A DNA stretch of 32,545 nucleotides from Limisphaera sp. (GTDB taxonomy: Bacteria > Verrucomicrobiota > Verrucomicrobiia > Limisphaerales > Limisphaeraceae): NCBI GenBank assembly GCA_026417315.1, contig JAOADM010000016.1, positions 1 through 32,545 on the forward strand, in the 5' to 3' direction. The position numbers and the translations under genes were made by a program. Below the pieces are notes generated by a model. It made no database searches. It saw only the letters and a program-made list of their open reading frames with translations, and was not told the DNA's origin. Numbering within the stretch: the first letter of the stretch is position 1; each line of letters begins with the position of its first letter. Below are positions 23,889 to 32,387 of the stretch, one piece after another.

Positions 23889-24857
23889 TCAACTGAACAC
23901 GTTCCGCGGCTGGCGCCGGCGCCCGAGCAGGCCGTAGACGATCCAATCCCGGGCGTGCACGAGACATTGGGCGGCCAGCCAAAGTGGCCAACCGGAGATC
24001 CGCCGCCCGGCTTGAACAATTTCGCGCGAGTAGGCCTTTTGACCGAGCTGTCGAATGCGCCGTGCCTTGATCCCGGTGCGGACGCCGAAGAGACCCTGAA
24101 GTTTCCAACGCCGAATGAGGGAGGTGTGCCCCCGGAGCGACTCGATGTGTTGCATGGTCTTCCATTCGTCCAGGACCAAGGCCTGAAGCCCGGGCATCAA
24201 CTCGCAGCTCATGTTCCCGCCGTGCCACCGGTATTGGACCAGATCCTGCGCCACCTCGATGCGGGCCCGGCTGAGCCGCCCCCACTCCGCATAAAACACC
24301 ACGTCCGCCAGGATCGGCATGTCGAGTCGGAACCTGCAGGGTGCCGGCTGACGTCCGGTCTTGAAAAGCGTTGCCGCCAGGGCCTGGTTGCCAATTTCGG
24401 CCTTCTTGCGCAGGTACGCGTCCACCGACCACGGTCGGACAGCGCCCGTGGGCCGACCCGAGACACTCAGATGCCGATCCTCCTCGTCGATGCGCTCGTC
24501 CAGGCACCAGGCCAGGGCCGGGGCCGGATACGGATCGAGCGTGCGCAGCATGACTTCATAAAAGCGCGGCTTCAGGACGTCGTCCGCCGGCATCAGGTGC
24601 AGGTATTCCGTTTGCGCGGCGAAATCGAGGGCGCGATTGAGATTGCCGAACAGGCCGAGATTGGTGGGATTGCGCAGGAATTGACAGGGACAGCCCGTGA
24701 AGGCGCGGACCACGGCCTCGGTGCCGTCGGTGGACCCGTTGTCCAGCACCACGATCTGGTCCGGGCGCACGGTCTGCGCAGCGATCGAGGCCAGCGTGCG
24801 CCCGAGGAACCGTTCGCCGTTGTACACCGGGATGACAGTGAGCAGCCGCGTCTGCAT
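23889..24857 (-). CDS. Glycosyltransferase family 2
   Basis: From ATG 24857 this is 322 aa. The GT-A nucleotide-sugar fold is shown by TVIPVYNGERFL (residues 7-18), IVVLDNGSTDGT (35-46) and the metal-binding ADD (91-93) in LMPADDVLKP. The C-terminal part is basic and amphipathic, as in enzymes that work at the membrane. No transmembrane segment is obvious. A longer frame from TTG 24896 exists, but the ATG sits just before the first beta strand. Donor and acceptor cannot be told. It lies between the Nif3-like gene (50 bp upstream) and the methyltransferase gene (10 bp downstream), and likely makes a surface glycan with the latter. Confidence 0.88.
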   Translation of the reverse strand: MQTRLLTVIPVYNGERFLGRTLASIAAQTVRPDQIVVLDNGSTDGTEAVVRAFTGCPCQFLRNPTNLGLFGNLNRALDFAAQTEYLHLMPADDVLKPRFYEVMLRTLDPYPAPALAWCLDERIDEEDRHLSVSGRPTGAVRPWSVDAYLRKKAEIGNQALAATLFKTGRQPAPCRFRLDMPILADVVFYAEWGRLSRARIEVAQDLVQYRWHGGNMSCELMPGLQALVLDEWKTMQHIESLRGHTSLIRRWKLQGLFGVRTGIKARRIRQLGQKAYSREIVQAGRRISGWPLWLAAQCLVHARDWIVYGLLGRRRQPRNVFS

Positions 24858-24906
24858 GTCTGGAGCAATATGCGCGGAGGCCGGCCCGGGCGACAAGCAA
24901 CCGCAC

Positions 24907-25677
24907 TTAAAGTCCGCTGGGGTGATCCAAGAAAACCCAGGGCAGTCCGAATCGCCGGGAGAGGTGCGCGGCCAGGGCTTTCACGCCGAAGGTCTCGGTG
25001 GCGTAATGCCCGGCGTAAAAGACGTTCAAACCGAGCTCTTCGGCCAGCGCATGCGTCCAGTGGGGGCCCTCGCCGGTGATGAAGGTGTCCAGACCTGCGA
25101 CCGCGGCTTGTCGCAGTTCGCTTCCGGCGCCGCCCGTGACGATGCCGATGCGGCGGCAGGGATCGGGGCCGCAGGCCAGCAATCGAACCGGGCCGCCGAC
25201 GGCTTGCTCAAGTTTGCGATGCAATTCGGCGCGGGAGAGGCGCGTGTGAACCTCCCAGCCGATGGGCCGGCCCTTCCACAGGAAAAACCTTCGTCGCGGT
25301 CGCCAGCCCAGGGCGGCGCACAAACCGCGGTTGTTGCCCCAACGCGGATGAGCGTCCAGGGGCAGGTGCGCACTGTACACGGCGAGGTTGTGGGCGGACA
25401 GCAGCAGCCAGAGCTGTCGATTGGCCCCGGTCCAGGGCTGGCGCAAAGACCAGAAGAGCCCGTGATGGACGAGGAGCAGGTCAGCACCCGCTTCGGCTGC
25501 CAGGCGAAGGGTGGTGGCCGATGCATCCACCGCCGCAGCCAGACGGTGGACCCGTCCGTCGTTTTCCACCTGCAATCCGTTCCAAGCCCCGTCGTAGTCC
25601 GGAAAATCCGGGATTCCCAGAGCACGGTTGCAGTACTCCACGATGGTTTCCAGAGGCACCCATTTCTGTTTCGCCAC
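24907..25677 (-). CDS. Nif3-like dinuclear metal centre protein
   Basis: From GTG 25677 this is 256 aa, the normal length for single-domain members of the Nif3/YbgI/DUF34 family. Metal-site motifs are in place: LLLVHHGLFW (His71-His72), SAHLPLDAH (His104, Asp108) and GHYATETFG (His224, Glu228). Family members form toroidal hexamers with two metal ions per subunit; their biochemical role is not settled. The frame is open well upstream (to 25920), but that part does not resemble the family. The GTG is chosen by length, without a clear ribosome site. Confidence 0.85.
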   Translation of the reverse strand: MAKQKWVPLETIVEYCNRALGIPDFPDYDGAWNGLQVENDGRVHRLAAAVDASATTLRLAAEAGADLLLVHHGLFWSLRQPWTGANRQLWLLLSAHNLAVYSAHLPLDAHPRWGNNRGLCAALGWRPRRRFFLWKGRPIGWEVHTRLSRAELHRKLEQAVGGPVRLLACGPDPCRRIGIVTGGAGSELRQAAVAGLDTFITGEGPHWTHALAEELGLNVFYAGHYATETFGVKALAAHLSRRFGLPWVFLDHPSGL

Positions 25678-26191
25678 GACGTCAGGAAGTCGGAGCGCGG
25701 TGCCCCTGCCAAGCGCAAACTGGCGGAACACGAAGAACGCCGGGGTGCCCTGGACGGGCCAGCGGACCCCGCGTTGGTGGTCTTGGGCTCTGCGTACGGG
25801 GCGGACATGCAGCCAGTGAACCCTGTTGCGCGGACTCGCATCGGTGCTCCAGGGGATTTTGTCCTGCCGCCGGCCACACATGGGCAGAGGCGATGCCGGA
25901 TTCCCCATGCCGCGCGTCACCGCGACGGCGCTTCACGTTCCCCGCTCGCCCGTCTCGGGCAACCAAAGGGAGCTGCAGACCTCGTGGTCCGGGCAGTCAA
26001 GCTGTCGCAAGCGGGTTTGCCGGGGAGATGGTGATGAGCCTTCTCTTGTTCGAGCCCGCGGGCAGGCTTGATCGGGAATCCGGCAACTTCCCTGGTCCGG
26101 GAGCGTCTCCGGGGCGGACCTGAGATGAGAGCAAGGACGGCCGTCCGTTTGGATCTTGAAGGAGAGGAGCGGGGTCGTAAGCTGGGGGCAT
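25678..26191. other. Divergent intergenic region
   Basis: This is the gap between the minus-strand Nif3-like gene and the plus-strand psd operon. It must hold both promoters, but I cannot pick out convincing boxes. No gene or strong hairpin is seen. Confidence 0.5.
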
Positions 26192-26878
26192 ATGAGCAAT
26201 GCCGGCAAAGCGCGCCGGGCGGCGCTGCGATTGGTGGGCTGGACGTTCGCGGTGCTGCTGCTGGTGTTACTGGCCGCGTGGGTGGCTCGCACGCTGGGTT
26301 CCCTGGTGTTGACCCTGTCCACTCTCCTGGTGGCCATCTGGGCCGCTTTTGCCATTTTCACGTTGTACTTTTTTCGCGACCCCACTCCGCGGGTGCCCTC
26401 CGGGCGGGGTCTGATTGTGGCACCAGCCTATGGGCGGGTGGACGTGGTGGATCGTACGACGGAGCCGCGGTTCATGGGCGGCGAGTGTCATCGGATTTCC
26501 ATGTTTCTGTCTGTGTTCGACGTCCACGTGCAATACGCGCCGGTGGCGGGGCGGGTGGCCTATCAGAAGCACACGCCCGGAGCCTATGTGAGCGCGCTGC
26601 GGACGGACAGCGGCGCCTACAACGAAAACATCCTGCTGGGGCTGGAGACCGCGGAGCCGCGGGGGGAGAAGGTGGCAGTGCGGCTGATCGCGGGGCTGAT
26701 CGCGCGCCGGATCGTGCCCTTTGTGGAGGCGGGCGACGAGGTGGCCCAGGGCGACCGCATCAGCTTGATCCAGTTCGGCTCCAGGGTCGAGCTGTACCTG
26801 CCCCTGCAGGCAAAGGTTCGGGTCAAACCCGGCGATCGAGTGGCAGGCGGAGAGACGGTGGTGGCGACGTGGGAGTAA
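26192..26878 (+). CDS. psd: Phosphatidylserine decarboxylase, short type
   Basis: The ATG at 26192 follows a GGGGG ribosome site, and the product has 228 aa. Two N-terminal hydrophobic segments (about 11-31 and 35-60) anchor it. The decarboxylase domain follows, with RDP at 62-64, a DVHVQYAP region containing the conserved His (His112), NENILLG, and the self-cleavage site FGSRVELYLP (Gly196-Ser197), where Ser becomes the pyruvoyl group. The enzyme converts phosphatidylserine to phosphatidylethanolamine at the inner membrane. The motif that normally reads PADG is PAYG here (residues 78-81), so the Asp known in characterised enzymes to assist self-processing is Tyr. It is 13 bp upstream of pssA, which makes its substrate. 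Confidence 0.93.
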   Translation: MSNAGKARRAALRLVGWTFAVLLLVLLAAWVARTLGSLVLTLSTLLVAIWAAFAIFTLYFFRDPTPRVPSGRGLIVAPAYGRVDVVDRTTEPRFMGGECHRISMFLSVFDVHVQYAPVAGRVAYQKHTPGAYVSALRTDSGAYNENILLGLETAEPRGEKVAVRLIAGLIARRIVPFVEAGDEVAQGDRISLIQFGSRVELYLPLQAKVRVKPGDRVAGGETVVATWE

Positions 26879-26891
26879 GAGGCGGACCCCC

Positions 26892-27809
26892 ATGCGGGCG
26901 GGCAACGCAACCAGGCAAAGCCCCGAGACAGGTTGGGCGGACGAGCCCGATCAGCGGCTGCAGATCTATTTCCTGCCCAACCTGCTGACGGCGGGGAACT
27001 TGTTCTGCGGATTCGTGGCGCTGACCAAGATCGTGGAGGCGGATCTGACGCCCTCGCCGGAAGGGGTCATCAATTGGGCGCCGATCAAGCTGGCCATGGC
27101 GTTCATCCTGTTGGCCTGCATCTTCGATCTGTTCGACGGTCGGGTGGCCCGGATGGGCGGAGTGGACAGTCCGTTCGGACGCGAGTTCGACTCGCTGGCG
27201 GATTTGATTTCCTTTGGCGTGGCGCCGGCCTTCCTGGTCCATCGGGTGGTGTTGGCGGATGTGTTCGTGAACCATCCCCAGGTGGGATGGTTCATTGCCT
27301 CGATTTACCTTTTGTGCGGCGCGTTTCGTCTGGCACGGTTCAACGTGCTGGCCGCACAAGGGTACGGGGGCGGCAAAGAGTTTGTGGGGTTTCCCATCCC
27401 CTCGGCGGCGGGCCTGGTGGTTTCGCTGACCCTGCTGATCATCCACTTGAACGAGAGAGAACGGAGTCTGGGGCCGTGGAAATATGTACCGGCGGTGGTT
27501 CTGGTGTTCCTGTCCATCATGATGGTGAGCACGGTGCGTTATCCCAGTTTCAAGTCCCTAGGATTGCGGGCCACCAGCACCTTTACCAAGGCCATCGGCG
27601 CGGCACTGTTTCTGGGGATGTTGCTGGTTCTGCGGGACAAGATTCTCTATTACGTGCTCCCCGGCTTCTTCACGGCATATCTGGTGTACGGCTTTGTGCG
27701 ACCGCGGCTGTCCCGGGCGTTGCGGCGGGAAATCGAGGACGAAGGAGAGGAAGGCGAGGGGAACGGGGAGCCGCCGGGCAGTGGAGGAACCAAAGGGTGC
27801 GCGAGATAG
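26892..27809 (+). CDS. pssA: CDP-diacylglycerol--serine O-phosphatidyltransferase
   Basis: This is a 305-aa membrane protein of the CDP-alcohol phosphatidyltransferase family. It joins serine to CDP-diacylglycerol to make phosphatidylserine. The full signature D-G-x2-A-R-x8-G-x3-D-x3-D is present, from DGRVAR (82-87) through GREFDSLAD (96-104). Several membrane helices follow, and the C-terminal tail is acidic and glycine-rich (EDEGEEGEGNGEPPGSGG). It lies between psd, 13 bp upstream, and the LysE-like gene, whose GTG start overlaps its last 13 bases, so the set is translationally coupled. Confidence 0.95.
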   Translation: MRAGNATRQSPETGWADEPDQRLQIYFLPNLLTAGNLFCGFVALTKIVEADLTPSPEGVINWAPIKLAMAFILLACIFDLFDGRVARMGGVDSPFGREFDSLADLISFGVAPAFLVHRVVLADVFVNHPQVGWFIASIYLLCGAFRLARFNVLAAQGYGGGKEFVGFPIPSAAGLVVSLTLLIIHLNERERSLGPWKYVPAVVLVFLSIMMVSTVRYPSFKSLGLRATSTFTKAIGAALFLGMLLVLRDKILYYVLPGFFTAYLVYGFVRPRLSRALRREIEDEGEEGEGNGEPPGSGGTKGCAR

Positions 27810-28489
27810 TGGTTTCGGCCGTTACCGGTCTGATCAGCGGGCTCCTGTTGTCCATTCCCGTCGGGCCGGTCAATCTTACGATTCTGAACGAGGCGGCCCG
27901 CTGGGGATTTCGACGCGGCCTGTTCATTGGCCTGGGCGCCGCCTGCATGGAGGTGCTGTACTGCGGACTGGCCTTCGCGGGGGTCTCCTCCTTTTTCGGC
28001 CGACCGCTGGTGGAAAGCTTCATGGAGGTGTTCAGCTTCTTGTTCCTGGTGTTTCTGGGGCTGAAGTTTTTGCTGACGCGGTCGGTGACGACCGCGGCCC
28101 AGGTGTCGGCGGGCGGCCGCCTGGAAACCCGGCTGGAGGCGCGGCTGGAGGAGCGATTTCATCCGCACTCGGCCTTCATGGTGGGCTGGGTGCGGACGCT
28201 GGCCAATCCCGGAGTCCTGCTGTTTTGGATCATCCTGGCGGGGAACTTTCTGGCGCGCGGTTGGGTGGCCGCGAACGGCTGGGGCAAGGCGGCCTGTGTG
28301 GCCGGGGTGGCCGTGGCGACCACGGTTTGGTTTGCCGGCTTGAGTTGGGCAGCAGCACGAGGACACGGGCGGCTGAGCGATCGCGCCTTGTTACTAATGG
28401 AGCGGGCTTCCGGAGTGGTCCTGCTTCTGTTGGCTGCTCTGCACGGCAGTCACATCGCATGGCAACTGGCCATTCACCGGCACCCGTGA
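27797..28489 (+). CDS. LysE/RhtB-family exporter-like protein
   Basis: The GTG at 27797 follows GGAGG at 9-nt spacing and gives 230 aa with about six hydrophobic segments. SGLLLSIPVGPVNLTILNEA near the N-terminus and a GWVRTLANPGVLLFWIILAG segment in the second half match the LysE/RhtB pattern (PGP...; NP....F). These proteins export amino acids or related metabolites at the inner membrane. The central loop has an unusual charged repeat (ETRLEARLEERF). The start overlaps the end of pssA by 13 bp. The substrate cannot be inferred. Confidence 0.85.
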   Translation: MREIVVSAVTGLISGLLLSIPVGPVNLTILNEAARWGFRRGLFIGLGAACMEVLYCGLAFAGVSSFFGRPLVESFMEVFSFLFLVFLGLKFLLTRSVTTAAQVSAGGRLETRLEARLEERFHPHSAFMVGWVRTLANPGVLLFWIILAGNFLARGWVAANGWGKAACVAGVAVATTVWFAGLSWAAARGHGRLSDRALLLMERASGVVLLLLAALHGSHIAWQLAIHRHP

Positions 28490-28519
28490 GCCGGGTTGCG
28501 GCGGCGGGCAGGGCCTCGC

Positions 28520-29545
28520 ATGGAATCACGATTTATGTCCCCGGAGGACAGCCGAGGTGCCGAGTCGGTTCGAGTGGCCCTGATGGCCATGGCCACGCGG
28601 TTCGAGATCCTGCTTTACGGGTCCCGAGCCGAGGCGCTACGCGCCGCCGCCGAGGAGGCCCTGGCCGAGGTGGAGCGCCTGGAAGCGCGACTGAGCCTGT
28701 ACCGGACGGACAGCGAAATCGCCCGCCTCAACCGCTCGACGCCAGACCAGCCGGTTCGATTGCTCCCCGAAGTGTGGGAGCTGCTCCGCCGGGCGTGCGT
28801 ATTGTCCGAGGCAACCGGTGGGGCGTTCGATGTGACCGTGGCCCCGTTGATGGAATGCTGGGGATTCATCGGCGGGACCGGGCGGCGACCCCCGCCGGAG
28901 GCCATCGCAGCGGCCCTTCGATGCGTGGGCAGCCGCAATCTGGAATTGGACGTGGCCAACCGCACGGCCCGATTCCGTCAACCGGGCATGAAGGTCGATC
29001 TGGGAGGAATCGGCAAAGGCTACGCCATCGAGCAGGCCGCGGAAGTGTTGCGCGAGGCCGGGGTTTGCAGCGCTTTGATCCATGGTGGCACCAGTACCGT
29101 CTATGCCCTCGGAAGCCCGCCCGATCAACCAGCCTGGCAGGTCGCGGTGGAGCCACCGCCCCAATTGCGCGGAAAGAATGTCCCACCGCTGGCGGTCATT
29201 GCGCTCCGTGATCGCGCTCTGTCCGTGTCGGCTGTTTGGGGCAAGGCGTTCGAGGACGAATCCGGCTTCCACGGACATGTGTTGGACCCGCGTACCGGCC
29301 GGCCGGTGGCCGGGGCGGTCCTGGCGGCCGTGGTGACGGCCTCGCCCACCGACGCAGACGCGCTCTCCACGGCGTTGCTGGTTCTGGGGGAGAGGGGCCT
29401 GGCCTTGTTGAAGCACGGCTGGCCGGACTTGCAAGCGCTGGTCCTGGAACGCCGGATGGGAGGATGGCACCTAGCGACCCTGGGATTGGAGACCTCCTGG
29501 CAGCCGCCCTCATCGACAGCCGAAGGACAAGCCCTCCCCGGGTAG
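28520..29545 (+). CDS. apbE: FAD:protein FMN transferase (ApbE)
   Basis: This 341-aa product has the family signatures: KVDLGGIGKGYAIE (158-171), GGTSTVYALG (189-198), HVLDPRTGRPV (253-263) and the metal-binding TDADALSTALLVLG (277-290). ApbE attaches FMN through a phosphoester to Ser/Thr of target proteins such as NqrB/NqrC, RnfD/RnfG or FMN-binding domain proteins. Most ApbE proteins are exported lipoproteins. Here no signal peptide or lipobox is seen from either ATG (28520 or 28535), which is unusual and may mean a cytoplasmic form or a missed upstream start. No target protein is encoded in the window. It follows the LysE-like gene by 30 bp on the same strand. Confidence 0.92.
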   Translation: MESRFMSPEDSRGAESVRVALMAMATRFEILLYGSRAEALRAAAEEALAEVERLEARLSLYRTDSEIARLNRSTPDQPVRLLPEVWELLRRACVLSEATGGAFDVTVAPLMECWGFIGGTGRRPPPEAIAAALRCVGSRNLELDVANRTARFRQPGMKVDLGGIGKGYAIEQAAEVLREAGVCSALIHGGTSTVYALGSPPDQPAWQVAVEPPPQLRGKNVPPLAVIALRDRALSVSAVWGKAFEDESGFHGHVLDPRTGRPVAGAVLAAVVTASPTDADALSTALLVLGERGLALLKHGWPDLQALVLERRMGGWHLATLGLETSWQPPSSTAEGQALPG

Positions 29546-29734
29546 AATCTGCCACGTGTGGGGTCGGCCGCGCCGGCACTCAACCCGAGCCCTTCGCGAC
29601 CCTTGCGGGAGGAACCTCGTTTGGAACACTCCCAAATCCCACGTCAAAAACCGTGCCGGATGGCTCGCCAGGGATTCGGGCATAACCGCGCTCCACGGGC
29701 CCATGCGCTTGCATCTTGTGCGTTCGCCGGCAGA

Positions 29735-31558
29735 ATGACTCAACGCAGCATGACAGCAAAGCTGAGGAGTCCTGAGCCCGGGCACATCCCGGTTCGGATT
29801 CGCAGCCGTCGTCTCTGGCCGGCGGCGGTGTGCGCGTTCGGCCTGGTGCTGTCCTGCGCAGCGGCGACCTTCACGGCGGAACTGGACCGTGCGGTTGTAC
29901 CCGTGGGTGAGCCGGCGACCTTGACGCTGACCTTCATCGGGGGCGAACCGGCCCAACCGCCGGACCTGCCCGACCTTCCCAATCTCCAGGTCAGCTACGT
30001 GGGACCGTCCCGACAGGTCATCGTCAGCAACGGACGCATCAGCAGCACCACCAGTTTCATTTACACCCTGCTGGCACGGCAACCCGGCGAGTACGTGATT
30101 CCCGCACTGCAGGTTCAGGTCGGCGACGTAATGCTTACCAGCCCCCCGGTGGTGCTGCGCGTGGTGCGGAGCGACCCTCGCACCCAACTGGCCTACTTGC
30201 GACTGGTCGTACCGCAGCGGCCGCTCTATGTGGGGGAAGCATTCACCGTCGAGGTCCATCTCTGTCTGCGCGATACCGTCGAGAACATCGGCAACGTCCA
30301 AATGTCCCCGCTGCAAACCGAGTCCTGTACTCAATTGAAACAGGTGCGCCTGCCCAACCGCGTCGAGCGCAACGAATACGGCCAGTTTACGGTGATCCCC
30401 ATCGTGCACGCCCTGGTGGCCGCCAAACCGGGCACGCTCACCCTCGGGCCGGTGGATTGCAGCTTCGTGGCCGAGGTGACCCCCGAAGGTGGCCGACGTC
30501 GGGATCCCCTGGCCGGGCTGGGCTTTGGTTTCATCCGCTTCACGGACAGCAAACCCGTTTCCCTCTCCGCCGAACCGCAGACGGTGCAGGTCCTGCCCCT
30601 GCCCACCGAAGGCAGGCCTCCCGAATTCAAGGGTGCCGTGGGGCAGTTCACGCTTTCGCTCCAGGCCGCCCCCACGAACGTCACCGTGGGCGACCCCATC
30701 ACGGTGAAAGTCAGCCTGCGGGGCCGCGGTATGTTGGAAGCCCTGCAACTGCCCGAGCAACCGGACTGGCAGGCCTTCAAAACCTATCCCCCGACGTCCA
30801 AAGTGGAGACCACGGACCCGCTGGGGCTGGAAGGGACCAAGACCTTCGAGTTGATCGTTGCGCCCCAGACTGCCGATGTACAGGCACTGCCGCCGCTGCG
30901 ATTCGCCTATTTCGATCCCGAAGCGCGCGCGTATCGCCGGCTCATGTCCGAGGCGGTGCCCTTGAGCGTTCGACCAGGCGCGGCCACGCCCATGCCGGTG
31001 CTGGCCGCAGGCCGGTCATCGTCGGAAGCGCCGCCGGCTGTCACCCGTGACATCCTTGGCCTGAAACAGCATCTGGGGCCGCTCACCGCCGCGGCTCCGC
31101 CATGGGTCCAACAACCTGCCTTTTGGATGGTCAACAGCCTGCCCGTGCTGGCATGGGCCGGCGCACTGATCTGGCGACGGCGTCTCGATGCCCTGGCAGC
31201 CGATCCCCGTCGGGTGCGTCAACGGCAGGCGCGCCGCCGCATTCGAGACGCATGGCACGAATTGCGCCGGTTGTCCGTGACAGGGCCGACCGACGCTTTC
31301 TATGCGACGCTGTTCCGTCTCCTGCAGGAGCACATCGGAGAGCGCCTGGACACACCTCCCTCGGCCATCACCGAGGCGGTCATCGAAGAGAAACTGCGCC
31401 CGGCGGGATTGTCGCCCGAGCTTTGTGCACGCTTGCACCATCTCTTCCAGCTCTGCAATCAAGCTCGCTATGCCCCGGGCGGTTCTACGACGGAGCTCCC
31501 CGCCCTTTGTGCCGAGGCAGAGGAGATTCTCCGGCAACTCGAGCAATTCGAGCCATGA
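29735..31558 (+). CDS. batD: BatD-like protein (Bat operon)
   Basis: From ATG 29735 this is 607 aa. It has a signal peptide (basic region to about 26, core about 27-44), then repeated beta-sandwich segments, each with a VGEPATLTL-type strand (LDRAVVPVGEPATLTLTF near 50 and APTNVTVGDPITVKVSL near 315). A single membrane helix (NSLPVLAWAGALIW, about residue 470) follows, and a cytoplasmic helical tail ends in LRQLEQFEP. This is the layout of BatD (oxygen-tolerance family), a periplasmic-facing partner of BatA/BatB von Willebrand proteins and MoxR ATPases. Those partners are absent here. The start is not secured by a ribosome site; ATG 29750 is an alternative. The stop overlaps the next start (ATGA), so it is coupled to batE. 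Confidence 0.88.
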   Translation: MTQRSMTAKLRSPEPGHIPVRIRSRRLWPAAVCAFGLVLSCAAATFTAELDRAVVPVGEPATLTLTFIGGEPAQPPDLPDLPNLQVSYVGPSRQVIVSNGRISSTTSFIYTLLARQPGEYVIPALQVQVGDVMLTSPPVVLRVVRSDPRTQLAYLRLVVPQRPLYVGEAFTVEVHLCLRDTVENIGNVQMSPLQTESCTQLKQVRLPNRVERNEYGQFTVIPIVHALVAAKPGTLTLGPVDCSFVAEVTPEGGRRRDPLAGLGFGFIRFTDSKPVSLSAEPQTVQVLPLPTEGRPPEFKGAVGQFTLSLQAAPTNVTVGDPITVKVSLRGRGMLEALQLPEQPDWQAFKTYPPTSKVETTDPLGLEGTKTFELIVAPQTADVQALPPLRFAYFDPEARAYRRLMSEAVPLSVRPGAATPMPVLAAGRSSSEAPPAVTRDILGLKQHLGPLTAAAPPWVQQPAFWMVNSLPVLAWAGALIWRRRLDALAADPRRVRQRQARRRIRDAWHELRRLSVTGPTDAFYATLFRLLQEHIGERLDTPPSAITEAVIEEKLRPAGLSPELCARLHHLFQLCNQARYAPGGSTTELPALCAEAEEILRQLEQFEP

Positions 31559-32367
31559 GCCCGTTGGGTGTCTTTTCCCCAGGCCGCACGCACTGCCCGT
31601 TCCGGAAGGCGATTCGTTTCTGGGTGATTTGCGCTTGGACGCTGTTTGCGGTGCTGGTCGCATGGACCCGCGCCGACATCGTGGACGGTGCGGACGCAGC
31701 GTTCGAGGCCGCCAACCGGCTTTATGAGCAGGGTCGGTTCCTGGAAGCGGCCCGGGCCTATGAGGAACTGCAAAACCGCGGGCTGCACTCGTCAGCCCTG
31801 CTTTACAACCTGGGCAACGCCTGGTTCAAAGCCGGCCAAATCGGGCGGGCGATCGCCAGTTACCGGTTGGCGCTGCAGTGGGCCCCGCGAGACCCCGAGG
31901 TGCGAGCGAATCTGCAGTTCGCGCGCCAACAGGTCCAGGGCGCCACATGGCGACCCTCCTGGTACGAGGCGGCGTTCGAACGGCTCACGCTGAACGAATG
32001 GACGATCCTGGTGCTGGTGCCCTTCTGGGGGACCATGCTGTTACTGACGCTCCGTCAGGTACGCCCCGCATGGAAAACTCGTCTCGGGCCCTGGGTCTGG
32101 ATCGGGAGTGTGGTCACCGCGGTCACGGCCGCCTGCCTGGTGGCTGCGGTGCAGCTCCGGCTGCATCGCCCGATGGGAGTGGTCGTGGTGGGAAACGCCC
32201 AGGTGCGCAATGGTCCTTTCGAGGAATCCCCTGCCCTGTTCACCGTTCGCGACGGTGCCGAGCTCCGCATTTTGGATCGGAAAGATCGCTGGGTCCGCGT
32301 CACAGCGGATGGCCAGCAGAGCGGCTGGCTCCCCGAAGACCAACTGATCCCGCTGGGCCCCGGTTGA
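31555..32367 (+). CDS. batE: BatE-like TPR and SH3 domain protein
   Basis: This is a 270-aa protein whose ATG overlaps the batD stop. An N-terminal signal or anchor segment (about 18-38) is followed by TPR repeats (about 45-120: AANRLYEQGRFLEAARAYEE and LLYNLGNAWFKAGQIGRAI). Two membrane helices (about 150-166 and 181-200) come next, then a bacterial SH3-like domain (209-266: VVVGNAQVRNGPFEESPALF and WVRVTADGQQSGWL). This matches BatE. TPR mediates protein contacts and SH3-like domains often touch the cell wall. It likely works with BatD in the envelope; the biological role of Bat proteins is still debated. Confidence 0.9.
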   Translation: MSPLGVFSPGRTHCPFRKAIRFWVICAWTLFAVLVAWTRADIVDGADAAFEAANRLYEQGRFLEAARAYEELQNRGLHSSALLYNLGNAWFKAGQIGRAIASYRLALQWAPRDPEVRANLQFARQQVQGATWRPSWYEAAFERLTLNEWTILVLVPFWGTMLLLTLRQVRPAWKTRLGPWVWIGSVVTAVTAACLVAAVQLRLHRPMGVVVVGNAQVRNGPFEESPALFTVRDGAELRILDRKDRWVRVTADGQQSGWLPEDQLIPLGPG

Positions 32368-32387
32368 GTCTTCTCGGGCCCCGCCAA

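Noticed and set aside
23676-26034. Long plus-strand frames opposite the GT2, methyltransferase and Nif3-like genes
   Set aside because: All three minus-strand genes have clear catalytic motifs; the opposite frames show none.
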